Shown here: positions 50,353 to 58,412 of the stretch, one piece after another
Layout of the letters: each line of letters starts with the position of its first letter
Position numbering within the stretch: position 1 is the stretch's first letter
Assembly (NCBI RefSeq): GCF_014648415.1
Contig: NZ_BMRB01000002.1
Coordinates: 703,260-767,259, forward strand
Source: Actinokineospora fastidiosa
GTDB taxonomy: Bacteria > Actinomycetota > Actinomycetes > Mycobacteriales > Pseudonocardiaceae
Direction: 5' to 3'
Length of the DNA: 64,000 nt
The notes under the pieces: model-generated
Databases searched by the model: none
What the model saw: only the letters and a program-made list of their open reading frames with translations
What the model was told of the DNA's origin: nothing
Made by a program: the position numbers and the translations under genes

Positions 50353-50901
50353 TCAGCCGATGACGGTGACCGGGACGATCATCTCGACCATCGGCCGCTG
50401 GGCGATGCCGTCGGCCACGACGCGCTCGAGGTTCGCCGCGACCTGCTCGGGGGTCTCGTCGTCGCCCGCGACGTAGCGGGCGTGGGCGTAGGCGGGCTTG
50501 CGGCTCGTGGCCTCGATGTCGAAGGCCATCAGCACGGCCTCGCCGGGGCGGACCTCGCCGTCGAAGAAGGTGAGCCTGCTCAGGTCCGGGGTGAGGAAGG
50601 TCCTGGTGAACTGCCGGGAGAGGATCAGCGTCTCCTGGCTGTCGACGAAGTGGGTGTTCTCGTCGGTGGTGACCTGCATGGCCAGCCAGGTCTGGTCGGT
50701 CAGGTTGGTCTCGGACTTGATGACCTGCCAGCGGCCGGGCTCGGGCAGGTTGATCGACATCGACACGTCGTGGCCGCTGACGTCGACGGCGCCGGAGATC
50801 ATCAGGACCCGGCGGCGCACGTCGGCGACGGCGGCCATCTGGATGTCACGGGCCCGGACCCGGCTGGACATGTCCAGCCCGGGAACGTCCAAAGACGACA
50901 C
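50353..50901 (-). CDS. Hypothetical protein, 182 residues
   Basis: Not recognised. The start GTG 50901 has a strong GAGGAGG site eight bases before it. The sequence is beta-rich with repeated strands such as VLMISGAVDVSGHDVSMSIN and LSRLTFFDGEVRPGEAVLMAFD and no signal peptide. First gene of the leftward run that includes the FAD monooxygenase-like enzyme (62 bases downstream), suggesting a joint pathway. Confidence 0.7.
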   Translation of the reverse strand: MSSLDVPGLDMSSRVRARDIQMAAVADVRRRVLMISGAVDVSGHDVSMSINLPEPGRWQVIKSETNLTDQTWLAMQVTTDENTHFVDSQETLILSRQFTRTFLTPDLSRLTFFDGEVRPGEAVLMAFDIEATSRKPAYAHARYVAGDDETPEQVAANLERVVADGIAQRPMVEMIVPVTVIG

Positions 50902-51028
50902 TGGGAACCTCCTCGGGGAACACCTGGCGAGACCCTCGTCGCCAGGCTGGCACAGGGATCGGGCAAAGCTCAACGAAGCGGGGCGGAGTTTGGGCTGATC
51001 GGCCCTGGCCCCGCAGCCGAAGGGTCGA

Positions 51029-51328
51029 TCAGGCAGCGTCCGCGTCGCTGAACGGCCCGTCGGCGGGCGAGCCGATGTAGAGCACGCCGAAGGTCCCCGG
51101 CCGGGGGAAGGACACCTTGACGACCAGGTCCTCGCGCACCAGCACGAAGAACTCGCCGACCTTCTGCACGTCGTCGAGCACCTTGTAGGTGCGGAACACC
51201 GAGCCGTCCGCCACGGCGAACAGCATCTTGTACAGGGCGTTCTTGTCCGCCTGGCCCGCGGTGGCCGCCCACTCCTCGAGCTGGGCCATGCCGAGCGAAA
51301 GCCGCAGCCGTCTACGTTCCCGGGTCAC
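51029..51328 (-). CDS. Small conserved protein (DUF6235-like)
   Basis: 99 residues. EEWAATAGQADKNALYKML, then DGSVFRTYKVLDDV and FFVLVREDLVVKVSF resemble a small actinobacterial family I recall as DUF6235; function unknown. GTG 51328 lies 17 bases inside the end of the preceding gene, indicating co-translation. Confidence 0.65.
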   Translation of the reverse strand: MTRERRRLRLSLGMAQLEEWAATAGQADKNALYKMLFAVADGSVFRTYKVLDDVQKVGEFFVLVREDLVVKVSFPRPGTFGVLYIGSPADGPFSDADAA

Positions 51329-51641
51329 GGTCGTGCGCCTCCAGCCTGCCGATCACGTCCCCCACATCGAGGTCCGCCTCGGATTGTGACGGAGCGGCGA
51401 CGGCCTCGGCATATCCCGGCGTGCGCATCATGCGGGCGGTGAGCACCAGGCTCTCCAGGTAGTGGCGCACGACGGTGGTGTCACCGGTGCGCTGCTGGTT
51501 GGCCAGGGCGAGCGCGAGCCTGCGCATCGCGACCCTGCGGCCCTTCGGGGGCAGCGCGGACAGCGCGACGGTGATCACGTCGGCCATCCTGGCGTCGGCC
51601 TTGCTGCGGGTTGACCCTGCGCGGGCCGCCATCGCCGTCAT
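51312..51641 (-). CDS. Small conserved protein (DUF6247-like)
   Basis: 109 residues, helical, with ADVITVALSALPPKGRRVAMRRLALALANQQ near 19-50 and VVRHYLESLVLTARM. Possibly DUF6247-like, low certainty. ATG 51641 follows AGGGGAG. It overlaps the next small gene. Such pairs of small proteins may form a complex or toxin-antitoxin-like unit, which is speculation. Confidence 0.6.
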   Translation of the reverse strand: MTAMAARAGSTRSKADARMADVITVALSALPPKGRRVAMRRLALALANQQRTGDTTVVRHYLESLVLTARMMRTPGYAEAVAAPSQSEADLDVGDVIGRLEAHDRDPGT

Positions 51642-51751
51642 CTCGCACTCCCCTCGCCGCGGGCTGGGCGAGTTCCAGTGTGCGACCGACGACGACCGGT
51701 CGGCCAGTGCGAGGAGCACCGGCCGACCGGGAAGCTGTCACGCCGAAACCG

Positions 51752-52174
51752 TTATCCCGTCACGTTTCGCCGAACGGTGCTCTGTGGAGGGACATCGGGC
51801 ACGTCGCGAGTGGACGGGTCGCCGTAGTGCTGCTTGGTCTTGTTCTCGGTGTCCAGCCGGTCGCGCATCCGCGTCAGCACCTTGATCGTGATGGCGTGCG
51901 CCACGGCGATCAGGATCAACACGATACCCAGGCGCAGCGCGATCGCCTGCACCCCGTCGCCCTCGCCGATGTCGGTCGCGGTGATCAGCAGGAGCACGCC
52001 GAGGACGGCGATGCTGAACAGGGTGGTCACGAGCCGGGCCATCGACTTCGCCGACGCGGGGTCGGCGTAGGAACGGACCAGGTAGCGCAGGCCGCTGCGG
52101 TAGATGATGGCGGCGTCGACCGCGACCAGTACGACGCCGAGCACGAGAATGGCCAGATAGGTGCCGTCATCCAC
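51752..52174 (-). CDS. Small integral membrane protein, 140 residues
   Basis: Not assigned to a named family. Three hydrophobic segments (LAILVLGVVLVAVDAAIIY, LVTTLFSIAVLGVLLLITA, LGIVLILIAVAHAITI) are followed by a charged C-terminal tail of about 40 residues. GTG 52174 follows AGGAGGGAG. Divergent from the acidic DUF5709-like gene. Confidence 0.7.
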   Translation of the reverse strand: MDDGTYLAILVLGVVLVAVDAAIIYRSGLRYLVRSYADPASAKSMARLVTTLFSIAVLGVLLLITATDIGEGDGVQAIALRLGIVLILIAVAHAITIKVLTRMRDRLDTENKTKQHYGDPSTRDVPDVPPQSTVRRNVTG

Positions 52175-52255
52175 GAGCGGTCTCCCTCCTAGAGCGGCGA
52201 TCACTGGCCGTGAGGTACCCGGTTCGCCCCGGCGCGAAACGGGTACTGCCCCGGC

Positions 52256-52618
52256 ATGACCAGCGACCGCAGCCAGGCCGAGAGCCTGGACGAGGAATCC
52301 CTTGACCTCGACCCCCTGGAGGCGGGCGTCGAACCACCCGAGCGGTGGGCCGAGGCGACCAAGCACGGCACCACCCCGAACGAGGCCCGCGAGGGCGAGA
52401 GCCTGGACAGCAAACTGGCCGAGGAGGAGCCGGACATCCCGGTGCCCGACCCCGAGGCCCCCGCCGAGGACGCCGACCGCCTGGAGGGCGGGCCCGAAGA
52501 GGCCCCGCCCGTCGACCGCCTGCACCGGCCGCCGACCGAGGCGGCGGGCCGCGGCCAGTCGGCCGACGAGGCGGGCGGGTCCGTGGCGAAGTCCCTGCGT
52601 GAGGATCACCCCGAGTGA
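52256..52618 (+). CDS. Acidic protein of DUF5709 type
   Basis: 120 residues, strongly acidic and Pro-rich, likely disordered. EREGESLDSKLAEEEPD-like text (AREGESLDSKLAEEEPDIPV, residues 43-62) is the hallmark of the DUF5709 family of actinobacteria. Function unknown. A strong stem-loop follows ten bases after the stop, so it is transcribed alone. Confidence 0.8.
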   Translation: MTSDRSQAESLDEESLDLDPLEAGVEPPERWAEATKHGTTPNEAREGESLDSKLAEEEPDIPVPDPEAPAEDADRLEGGPEEAPPVDRLHRPPTEAAGRGQSADEAGGSVAKSLREDHPE

Positions 52619-52627
52619 CTAAAGGGA

Positions 52628-52671
52628 ACCGCCGACCGGACGGGCTGGGGGATGACTGTCCGGTCGGCGGT
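52628..52671 (+). terminator. Terminator of the DUF5709-like gene
   Basis: ACCGCCGACCGGAC at 52628-52641 pairs perfectly with GTCCGGTCGGCGGT at 52658-52671 over a 16-base loop, 10 bases after the stop. Confidence 0.75.
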
Positions 52672-52862
52672 CCAGGTCGCCGGCGCACCGGCTGCGACGT
52701 GCGTCCGAGCGGACGGGGGACGTGTCCGCCTGGGAAACGTCGACCGGCCCTGCTGCAGGCGGCGACACCTCTTCAACGCGCGGCCGCCACTAAACGTTCC
52801 TCACGGAGCGTGACCCTGCTCACCGACCTGCCGGTCGGCCGCCACGACGGTAGCTTCGGGGG

Positions 52863-53603
52863 ATGATCGGACTGCCCGATTCCACGACCGCCTGCCTTTT
52901 CGACCTCGACGGGGTGCTGACCAGCACCGCGACACTGCACGAGGCCGCGTGGCGCAAGACTTTCGACAGCTTCCTCGCCGGGTGGCCCGAGGGCGACCGC
53001 GAGCCGTTCACCCACGTCGACTACCTCGCCTCCGTCGACGGCCGCCCGCGCGCCGACGGCGTGCGCACCTTCCTCGCCACCCGGGGCATCACCCTGCCGG
53101 AGGGCACGCCCGACGACTCCCCCGAGCTGCCCACCGTGCATGGGGTCGGCAACCGCAAGAACGAACTGCTGTTGGCCACCATCGAGGAGCAGGGCGTGGA
53201 GCCGTACGCCGGGTCCGTCGCCTACCTCAAGGCCGCCCGGAACGCGGGCCTGGCCATCGGGGTGGTGACGTCCTCGGCCAACGGCGAGGCCGTGCTCGCC
53301 TCCGCGCACCTGGCCGAGTACGTGCAGGCCCGCGTCGACGGCGTCGTCATCGCCAGGGACGGGCTGGCGGGCAAGCCCGCGCCGGACTCCTTCCTCACGG
53401 GCGCCCGGGCCCTCGGCGCGTCCCCGGAGCGCACTGCCGTGTTCGAGGACGCCATCTCCGGCGTCGAGGCGGGCAAGGCGGGCGGCTTCGGCTACGTGGT
53501 GGGCGTCAACCGCGCGGGCACCGCCGACCACGCCGACGCGCTGCGCGCCCGCGGCGCGGACATCGTCGTCGACGACCTGGCCGACCTGTTGGGGGCGCCG
53601 TGA
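52863..53603 (+). CDS. Beta-phosphoglucomutase-type HAD hydrolase
   Basis: 246-residue HAD-superfamily protein. The nucleophile loop is FDLDGVLT with Asp14 and acid/base Asp16; SSANGEAVL and GKPAPDSFLTG (motif III Lys) and FEDAISGVEAGKAGGF (motif IV) follow. Its gene overlaps the GH65 phosphorylase by GTGA. It should convert beta-glucose 1-phosphate, released by the phosphorylase, into glucose 6-phosphate for glycolysis. Confidence 0.9.
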   Translation: MIGLPDSTTACLFDLDGVLTSTATLHEAAWRKTFDSFLAGWPEGDREPFTHVDYLASVDGRPRADGVRTFLATRGITLPEGTPDDSPELPTVHGVGNRKNELLLATIEEQGVEPYAGSVAYLKAARNAGLAIGVVTSSANGEAVLASAHLAEYVQARVDGVVIARDGLAGKPAPDSFLTGARALGASPERTAVFEDAISGVEAGKAGGFGYVVGVNRAGTADHADALRARGADIVVDDLADLLGAP

Positions 53604-55933
53604 TCCCGGGGTTCGAGTGCGCGTCGTGGGAGCTGCGCTGGCGGGGGCTCGCGGTGGACAACCTGCACCGGACAGAGTCGACCTTCGCGTTGAGCAACGG
53701 GCACATCGGGCTGCGCGGCTCGCTCGACGAGGGCGAGCCCGTCGGCCTGCCGGGCACCTACCTCAACGGCTTCTACGAGGCCCACGACCTGCCCTACGCC
53801 GAGGCGGGCTACGGCTACCCGGAGGCGGGCCAGACGATCGTCAACGTCACCGACGGCAAGATCATCCGGCTGCTGGTCGACGACGAGCCGCTGGACATGC
53901 GCTACGGCAAGGCGCACTCCCACCAGCGCACCCTCGACTTCCGCACCGGCGTGCTCACCCGCGAGACGGAGTGGGAGTCCCCGACCGGGGCGCTCGTGCG
54001 GCTGCGCTCCCAGCGGCTGGTGTCGTTCACCCAGCGCGCGGTGGCCGCGATCCGCTACGAGGTCGAGCCGGTCGACCGGCCGCTGCAGCTGGTCGTGCAG
54101 TCCGACCTGCTGGCCAACGAGCCCATCGTGTCCGAGAGCCGCGACCCCCGGGTGGCCGCCGCGCTGCGCGACCCGCTGGTGGCGGAGTTCCAGCACGGCG
54201 AGGGCGAGCGCGCGGTCCTGGTGCACCGCACCCGCAAGTCCGAGCTGCGCATGGCCGCGGGCATGGACCACGAGATCATCTCGCCGGACAACCTGCGCTC
54301 GGGGCTCACCGTGGAGACGGACCTGGCCCGGCTCACCGCCGCGGTCGACGTCGGGCTCGGCGAGCGGCTGTGCGTGACGAAGTACCTCGGCTACGGGTGG
54401 TCCGGGCAGCGCTCCGCGCCCGCGCTGCGCGCGCAGGTGGAGGCGGCGCTGGCGGGCGCGCGGCAGACCGGCTGGGCCGGGCTGCTGGCCGAGCAGCGCC
54501 GGTTCCTCGACGACTTCTGGGACGTCGCCGACGTCGAGATCGACGGCGACCCCGAGCTGCAGCAGGCGCTGCGGTTCGCGCTGTTCCACATCGTGCAGGC
54601 GGGCGTGCGCGGGGAGAACCGGGCCATCCCCGGCAAGGGGCTGACCGGGCCCGGCTACGACGGGCACGCGTTCTGGGACACCGAGACGTTCGTGCTGCCG
54701 GTGCTGACCTACACCGTGCCCGCCGCCGCCCGCGACGCCCTGCGCTGGCGGCACAGCACGCTGCCGAAGGCCCGCGAGCGCGCCCACGTGCTGGGCAAGA
54801 AGGGCGCGGCGTTCCCGTGGCGGTCCATCAACGGCGCGGAGTGCTCGGCGTACTGGCCCGCGGGCACGGCGGCGTTCCACGTCTCCGCCGACATCGCCGA
54901 CGCGGTCTCCCGCTACGTCGCCGCCACCCAGGACGGGGACTTCGACCGCAACGAGGGCACCGAGCTGCTGGTGGAGACCGCGCGGCTGTGGATGTCGCTG
55001 GGCCACTACGACCCGCACGACGGGTTCCGCATCGATGGCGTCACCGGGCCGGACGAGTACACCGCGGTGGTGGACAACAACATCTACACCAACGTCATGG
55101 CCCAGAAGAACCTGACCGAGGCGGTGGCCGCGTGCGAGCGCAACCCGGACTCGGCCGAACGGCTCGGGGTCGACGCCGACGAGCTGGCGGCGTGGCGGCA
55201 CGCGGCCGACGAGATGTGCGTCCCGTTCGACAACCTGCTCGGCGTGCACCCGCAGTCGGAGGGGTTCACCTCGCACGAGCCGTGGGACTTCGCGGGCACT
55301 CCCGAGGACAACTACCCGCTGATGCTCAACTACCCGTACTTCGACCTGTACCGCAAGCAGGTCGTCAAGCAGGCCGACCTCGTGCTGGCCCTGCACCTGC
55401 GCGGCGACCTGTTCACGCTGGAGCAGAAGGCGGCGGACTTCGCCTACTACGAGGCGCGCACCATCCGCGACTCCTCGCTCTCGGCAGCGACCCAGGCCGT
55501 GGTGGCCGCCGAGTGCGGGCACCTGGACCTCGCCTTCGACTACCTGGCCGAGACGGCGCTGATCGATCTGCAGGACCTGCACGAGAACGTGCGCAACGGG
55601 CTGCACATGGCGTCGCTGGCCGGGGCGTGGCTGGCGCTCGTCGCCGGGTTCGGCGGCATGCGCGACCACCACGGCGAGCTCACCTTCGCGCCCCGGCTGC
55701 CGAGCGCGCTGTCGCGGGCGTCGTTCCGGATGTGCTGGCGGGGCAGCCGGATCTGCGTGGAGATCGAGCGGGACACCGCGTCCTACCGGCTGGTGAGCGG
55801 CGACCCGGTGCGGTCGGCCCACCACGGCGAGCCGGTGGAGATCGGCCCGGAACCGGTGTCGATGGCGATCCCGCCGGTCCCGGAGTTCCCCACCCCGTCA
55901 CCGCCGCCCGGGCGGGAGCCGCGCCGGAAATGA
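53600..55933 (+). CDS. GH65 disaccharide phosphorylase
   Basis: 777 residues, the family length. The catalytic acid is Glu486 in TGPDEYTAVVDNN; WDTETFVLP, the phosphate-loop-like VVKQADLVL and the C-terminal beta domain are present. GH65 enzymes phosphorolyse maltose, trehalose, kojibiose or nigerose to beta-glucose 1-phosphate; specificity cannot be told here, though actinobacterial trehalose is a likely pool. GTG 53600 overlaps the mutase stop. Cytoplasmic, no signal peptide. Confidence 0.9.
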   Translation: MIPGFECASWELRWRGLAVDNLHRTESTFALSNGHIGLRGSLDEGEPVGLPGTYLNGFYEAHDLPYAEAGYGYPEAGQTIVNVTDGKIIRLLVDDEPLDMRYGKAHSHQRTLDFRTGVLTRETEWESPTGALVRLRSQRLVSFTQRAVAAIRYEVEPVDRPLQLVVQSDLLANEPIVSESRDPRVAAALRDPLVAEFQHGEGERAVLVHRTRKSELRMAAGMDHEIISPDNLRSGLTVETDLARLTAAVDVGLGERLCVTKYLGYGWSGQRSAPALRAQVEAALAGARQTGWAGLLAEQRRFLDDFWDVADVEIDGDPELQQALRFALFHIVQAGVRGENRAIPGKGLTGPGYDGHAFWDTETFVLPVLTYTVPAAARDALRWRHSTLPKARERAHVLGKKGAAFPWRSINGAECSAYWPAGTAAFHVSADIADAVSRYVAATQDGDFDRNEGTELLVETARLWMSLGHYDPHDGFRIDGVTGPDEYTAVVDNNIYTNVMAQKNLTEAVAACERNPDSAERLGVDADELAAWRHAADEMCVPFDNLLGVHPQSEGFTSHEPWDFAGTPEDNYPLMLNYPYFDLYRKQVVKQADLVLALHLRGDLFTLEQKAADFAYYEARTIRDSSLSAATQAVVAAECGHLDLAFDYLAETALIDLQDLHENVRNGLHMASLAGAWLALVAGFGGMRDHHGELTFAPRLPSALSRASFRMCWRGSRICVEIERDTASYRLVSGDPVRSAHHGEPVEIGPEPVSMAIPPVPEFPTPSPPPGREPRRK

Positions 55934-55935
55934 CG

Positions 55936-55966
55936 ACGCGACCGCCCCTTGTGGGGACGGCCGCGT
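55936..55966 (+). terminator. Hairpin after the GH65 gene
   Basis: ACGCGACCGCCCC, loop TTGT, GGGGACGGCCGCGT: an imperfect stem starting three bases after the stop. Confidence 0.55.
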
Positions 55967-55993
55967 GCCGGTCGTCTCAGGGACGTCGGGGAC

Positions 55994-56290
55994 TCAGGGA
56001 CGGCGGGACAGCAGCGCCAGCGCCTGGGTGAGGGCGGTGTGCGCGGCGTCGGTCCGCTCGGCCCGCAGGTGCCTGCGGGCGAGGCCGACGGCCTCGGCGG
56101 CGGGCAGCACGACGCAGGTGTCGCCGATGGCGGCGGTGCGGGCGAGTGCGCCCAGCAGGTCGTCGGCCACCAGGTCATGGCTGGGCGACGGCGAGTCCAG
56201 GGCGACCAGGGCGGCCTCGACGGCCCGGCGGAGGTCCAGGCCGGGCGAAGGCGATCCGAGCGCGGGTGGTGCGTCCAACTGACGGGTCAT
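55994..56290 (-). CDS. Small hypothetical protein, paralogue of the 56418 gene
   Basis: 98 helical residues. The stretch LARTAAIGDTCVVLPAAEAV and the end ALTQALALL align with LAWTAALGETCLLTGAVADV and SLEAARADL of the next leftward gene, so the two are tandem paralogues. No known domain recognised; one cysteine in the conserved GDTC/GETC motif. ATG 56290. Confidence 0.6.
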   Translation of the reverse strand: MTRQLDAPPALGSPSPGLDLRRAVEAALVALDSPSPSHDLVADDLLGALARTAAIGDTCVVLPAAEAVGLARRHLRAERTDAAHTALTQALALLSRRP

Positions 56291-56417
56291 GGCGGCTCCT
56301 GGAGGGTCGGCCCGCGCCGATGCGGGTCGGTCATAGGGAGCATGGATCGCGAGCGGCGGTGACGCCGGTCACGCCACCCGGGTGGGTGACCGGCCCGATG
56401 GTCCTGAGTGGACGATC

Positions 56418-56771
56418 TCAGAGGATGGGGAGGTCGGCGCGCGCCGCCTCCAGGGACGCGACCGCGAGCACCGGCTTGCCCGCGCGCAGCGCCGCGATGC
56501 CCCGGCGCACGTCGGCCACGGCGCCGGTGAGCAGGCAGGTCTCGCCCAGGGCCGCGGTCCACGCCAGCCCGGCGGTCAGCTCGGCGACCGCCACGTCCGC
56601 GGTCGGATCGGCCAGCACCCGGTCGATCGAGGCCGCCAGCCGCAGGCCGGGCCGCGGCCGCACCACATTGGGCCGCGGCGGCGGGGTGAAACGGGCACGC
56701 GGGACGGCGGCGGCCTCCGTCGAACCCGGGTGCGCGGTCAGCGTGCGGTCTGTTGTGGACATAAGGGTCAT
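56418..56771 (-). CDS. Small hypothetical protein, paralogue of the 55994 gene
   Basis: 117 residues: a Pro/Arg-rich N-terminal 40 residues (RFTPPPRPNVVRPRPG) then a helical domain with GLAWTAALGETCLL. ATG 56771 or 56762 may be the start. It is divergent from alkB, with about 150 bases between. Function unknown; duplicated as the 55994 gene. Confidence 0.6.
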   Translation of the reverse strand: MTLMSTTDRTLTAHPGSTEAAAVPRARFTPPPRPNVVRPRPGLRLAASIDRVLADPTADVAVAELTAGLAWTAALGETCLLTGAVADVRRGIAALRAGKPVLAVASLEAARADLPIL

Positions 56772-56887
56772 GAGGAGCGGCCTCGATTCGTCTGGGGGGT
56801 GGCGGCGGGGCCCACCGAATACCCTACTGCGATTGTGCGGAAACTCACCGGGCGAGTTGGGGACGGCTCCGTTAAATAATCGATTCA

Positions 56888-56903
56888 CCGCACAGGTGTT
56901 CGA
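56888..56903 (+). promoter_or_regulatory. LexA/SOS-like box before alkB
   Basis: CCGCACAGGTGTTCGA matches 14 of 16 positions of the actinobacterial LexA consensus TCGAACRNRYGTTCGA, ending 21 bases before the alkB start. Functionally consistent with a DNA-repair gene. Confidence 0.55.
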
Positions 56904-56924
56904 CACAGGAGTTACACTGGAGGC

Positions 56925-57539
56925 ATGTCCTTGCCACTGCAACAGTCGCTGCTCGACGGGCCCGGTGATCCGGAACTGGCTCCACTGACCGGAATCCGCC
57001 GCGCCCCGCTGTCGGCGACGGCATGGATCGACCTGCTCCCCGGCTGGCTTTCCGGCGCGGACGAGGTCTTCGCCCACCTTTCCGAATCGGTTCCGTGGCG
57101 CGCGGAGAGGCGTAGAATGTACGACGGCGTCGTCGCCGTTCCCCGGCTGCTCTCGTACTACCGGGAGGGCGCCCCACTCCCCCACCCGATCCTCACCGAG
57201 GCCCGGGCCGCCCTGACCGCCCACTACGGCGTCGAGTTCACCACCGCGGGCCTCTGCTACTACCGAGACGGCCGCGACAGCGTCGCCTGGCACGGCGACC
57301 GCATCGGCCGGGGCGCCACCGAGGACACCCACGTCGCCATCCTCTCGGTCGGCGCCCCACGGTCCCTCCACCTCCGTCCCCGAGGCGGCGGCGAGACCCT
57401 CCGCCACCCCCTCGGCCACGGCGACCTCCTGGTGATGGGCGGGGACTGCCAACGCACCTGGGACCACGCCATCCCGAAGACAGCCAAGCCGGTCGGCCCC
57501 CGCATCAGCATCCAATTCCGCCCCAGCGGAGTCCGCTGA
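56925..57539 (+). CDS. alkB: AlkB-type 2-oxoglutarate-dependent DNA repair dioxygenase
   Basis: 204 residues. Iron ligands are His123 and Asp125 (WHGDR) and His181 (WDHAIPK); Arg193 and Arg199 in PRISIQFR bind 2-oxoglutarate. It removes methyl groups from N1-methyladenine and N3-methylcytosine in DNA. GGAGG lies just before ATG 56925. The promoter carries a LexA-like box and comparatively AT-rich DNA (TTAAATAATCGATT). It is monocistronic, followed by a gene-free stretch. Confidence 0.9.
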   Translation: MSLPLQQSLLDGPGDPELAPLTGIRRAPLSATAWIDLLPGWLSGADEVFAHLSESVPWRAERRRMYDGVVAVPRLLSYYREGAPLPHPILTEARAALTAHYGVEFTTAGLCYYRDGRDSVAWHGDRIGRGATEDTHVAILSVGAPRSLHLRPRGGGETLRHPLGHGDLLVMGGDCQRTWDHAIPKTAKPVGPRISIQFRPSGVR

Positions 57540-57993
57540 GGCGGGAGGGCTCGGCCAGCGGCGCGACGAAGAAGGCCGACACGACGGCGGCACGGGCAGC
57601 GCCGGCGAGCCATCGCAGCCCCGGTGACGGCGCACCATCGACCTGCCACCGGATGGGCAGCGCGGTCGGGCGGTTGACGGTCCGGCCGACCCAGGCCTAG
57701 CGGGCTGCGGTGATGACGCATGACCGCAGGCGGCATGGAGGCTTGGTGGCCGCAGGTGGGTGCGGCGATGGCGTGGGCAGAGGTCGGCTAGGCACCCAGC
57801 TGGTGCTTTGGCCGGTCTAGCTGCACCGAGGGGTCTGGCGTGCGGGACGCGGTCATCGGCTGTGGGATGGACGGCTCCGGCCTGCCCTTCCCCGGCGGGC
57901 GTCACCTCCTCTCCTCGATGCTGCTTTGCACTCGCACGGGATAGCTGTGCTGCCCCCGCCGACCCACACTGCGGCGCTCTTCCCCTACGCGCA

Positions 57994-58005
57994 TTATCTT
58001 GATAG
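57994..58005. promoter_or_regulatory. TTATCTTGATAG element
   Basis: TATC-TT-GATA dyad, 10 of 12 bases equal to the palindrome TTATCTAGATAA before the methyltransferase gene. About 100 bases before the winged-helix gene. Confidence 0.4.
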
Positions 58006-58060
58006 TTGTATTCCCATACCGTCCTCCACGCTCCCCATTGCCCACCCAGCACCTCGGCCG

Positions 58061-58079
58061 CTATCTTGAAACTGGATAG
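58061..58079. promoter_or_regulatory. CTATC-N9-GATAG dyad
   Basis: CTATC and GATAG arms with spacer TTGAAACTG, 23 bases before the winged-helix start; its left part repeats the TATCTTGA of the upstream element. Candidate autoregulatory site. Confidence 0.4.
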
Positions 58080-58102
58080 GGACTTGCGAGCTCAGGAGAG
58101 GC

Positions 58103-58390
58103 ATGGACGCCGGTGACGTGGGCAGGCTCTTGTTCGGCAGGCCGAGCAGGCTGCGGCTGGCGTTGTGGATCTATCAGCACGCCGGGCCGCGGTTCTTCCA
58201 GTCCGAGCCGCCCAAGACCGTGATCGCGCAGTCGGCCACCGGGGTCGAGTTGGGGCGGTTGGTGGATCTGGGCATGCTCACCGAGTACCGCGAGCCCGCT
58301 AACCGGCGGGTGTACTACGAGCGGACGCGGAGCCCCTTGTGGTCGATCATCGCGGCGGCCGCGAAGGTGGTCGACCCGGTCGACAAGTGA
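58103..58390 (+). CDS. Small winged-helix DNA-binding protein
   Basis: 95 residues. LLFGRPSRLRLALWIYQHAG, a recognition-helix-like KTVIAQSATGVELGRLVDLGML and a wing TEYREPANRRVYYERT form an ArsR/MarR-like winged helix. No effector domain. GGAGAGG precedes ATG 58103. TATC/GATA dyads upstream suggest self-regulation. Targets unknown; the methyltransferase promoter carries a similar dyad. Confidence 0.7.
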   Translation: MDAGDVGRLLFGRPSRLRLALWIYQHAGPRFFQSEPPKTVIAQSATGVELGRLVDLGMLTEYREPANRRVYYERTRSPLWSIIAAAAKVVDPVDK

Positions 58391-58412
58391 CCGTCGTGGG
58401 CCGAAGTGACCG

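Larger units (their letters stand above)
57540..58102. other. 563-bp stretch without a gene
   Basis: No supported gene. Open frames (57260-57736 -, 57760-58002 +, and a leftward frame starting at 58052) have poor codon pattern and no family signature. The last 110 bases hold TATC/GATA dyads before the winged-helix gene. The composition is less GC-biased than the flanks. Confidence 0.55.

Noticed and set aside
57260-58052. Leftward genes in the stretch after alkB
   Set aside because: Low-complexity Arg/Pro translations, overlap with alkB in antisense, no start signals.
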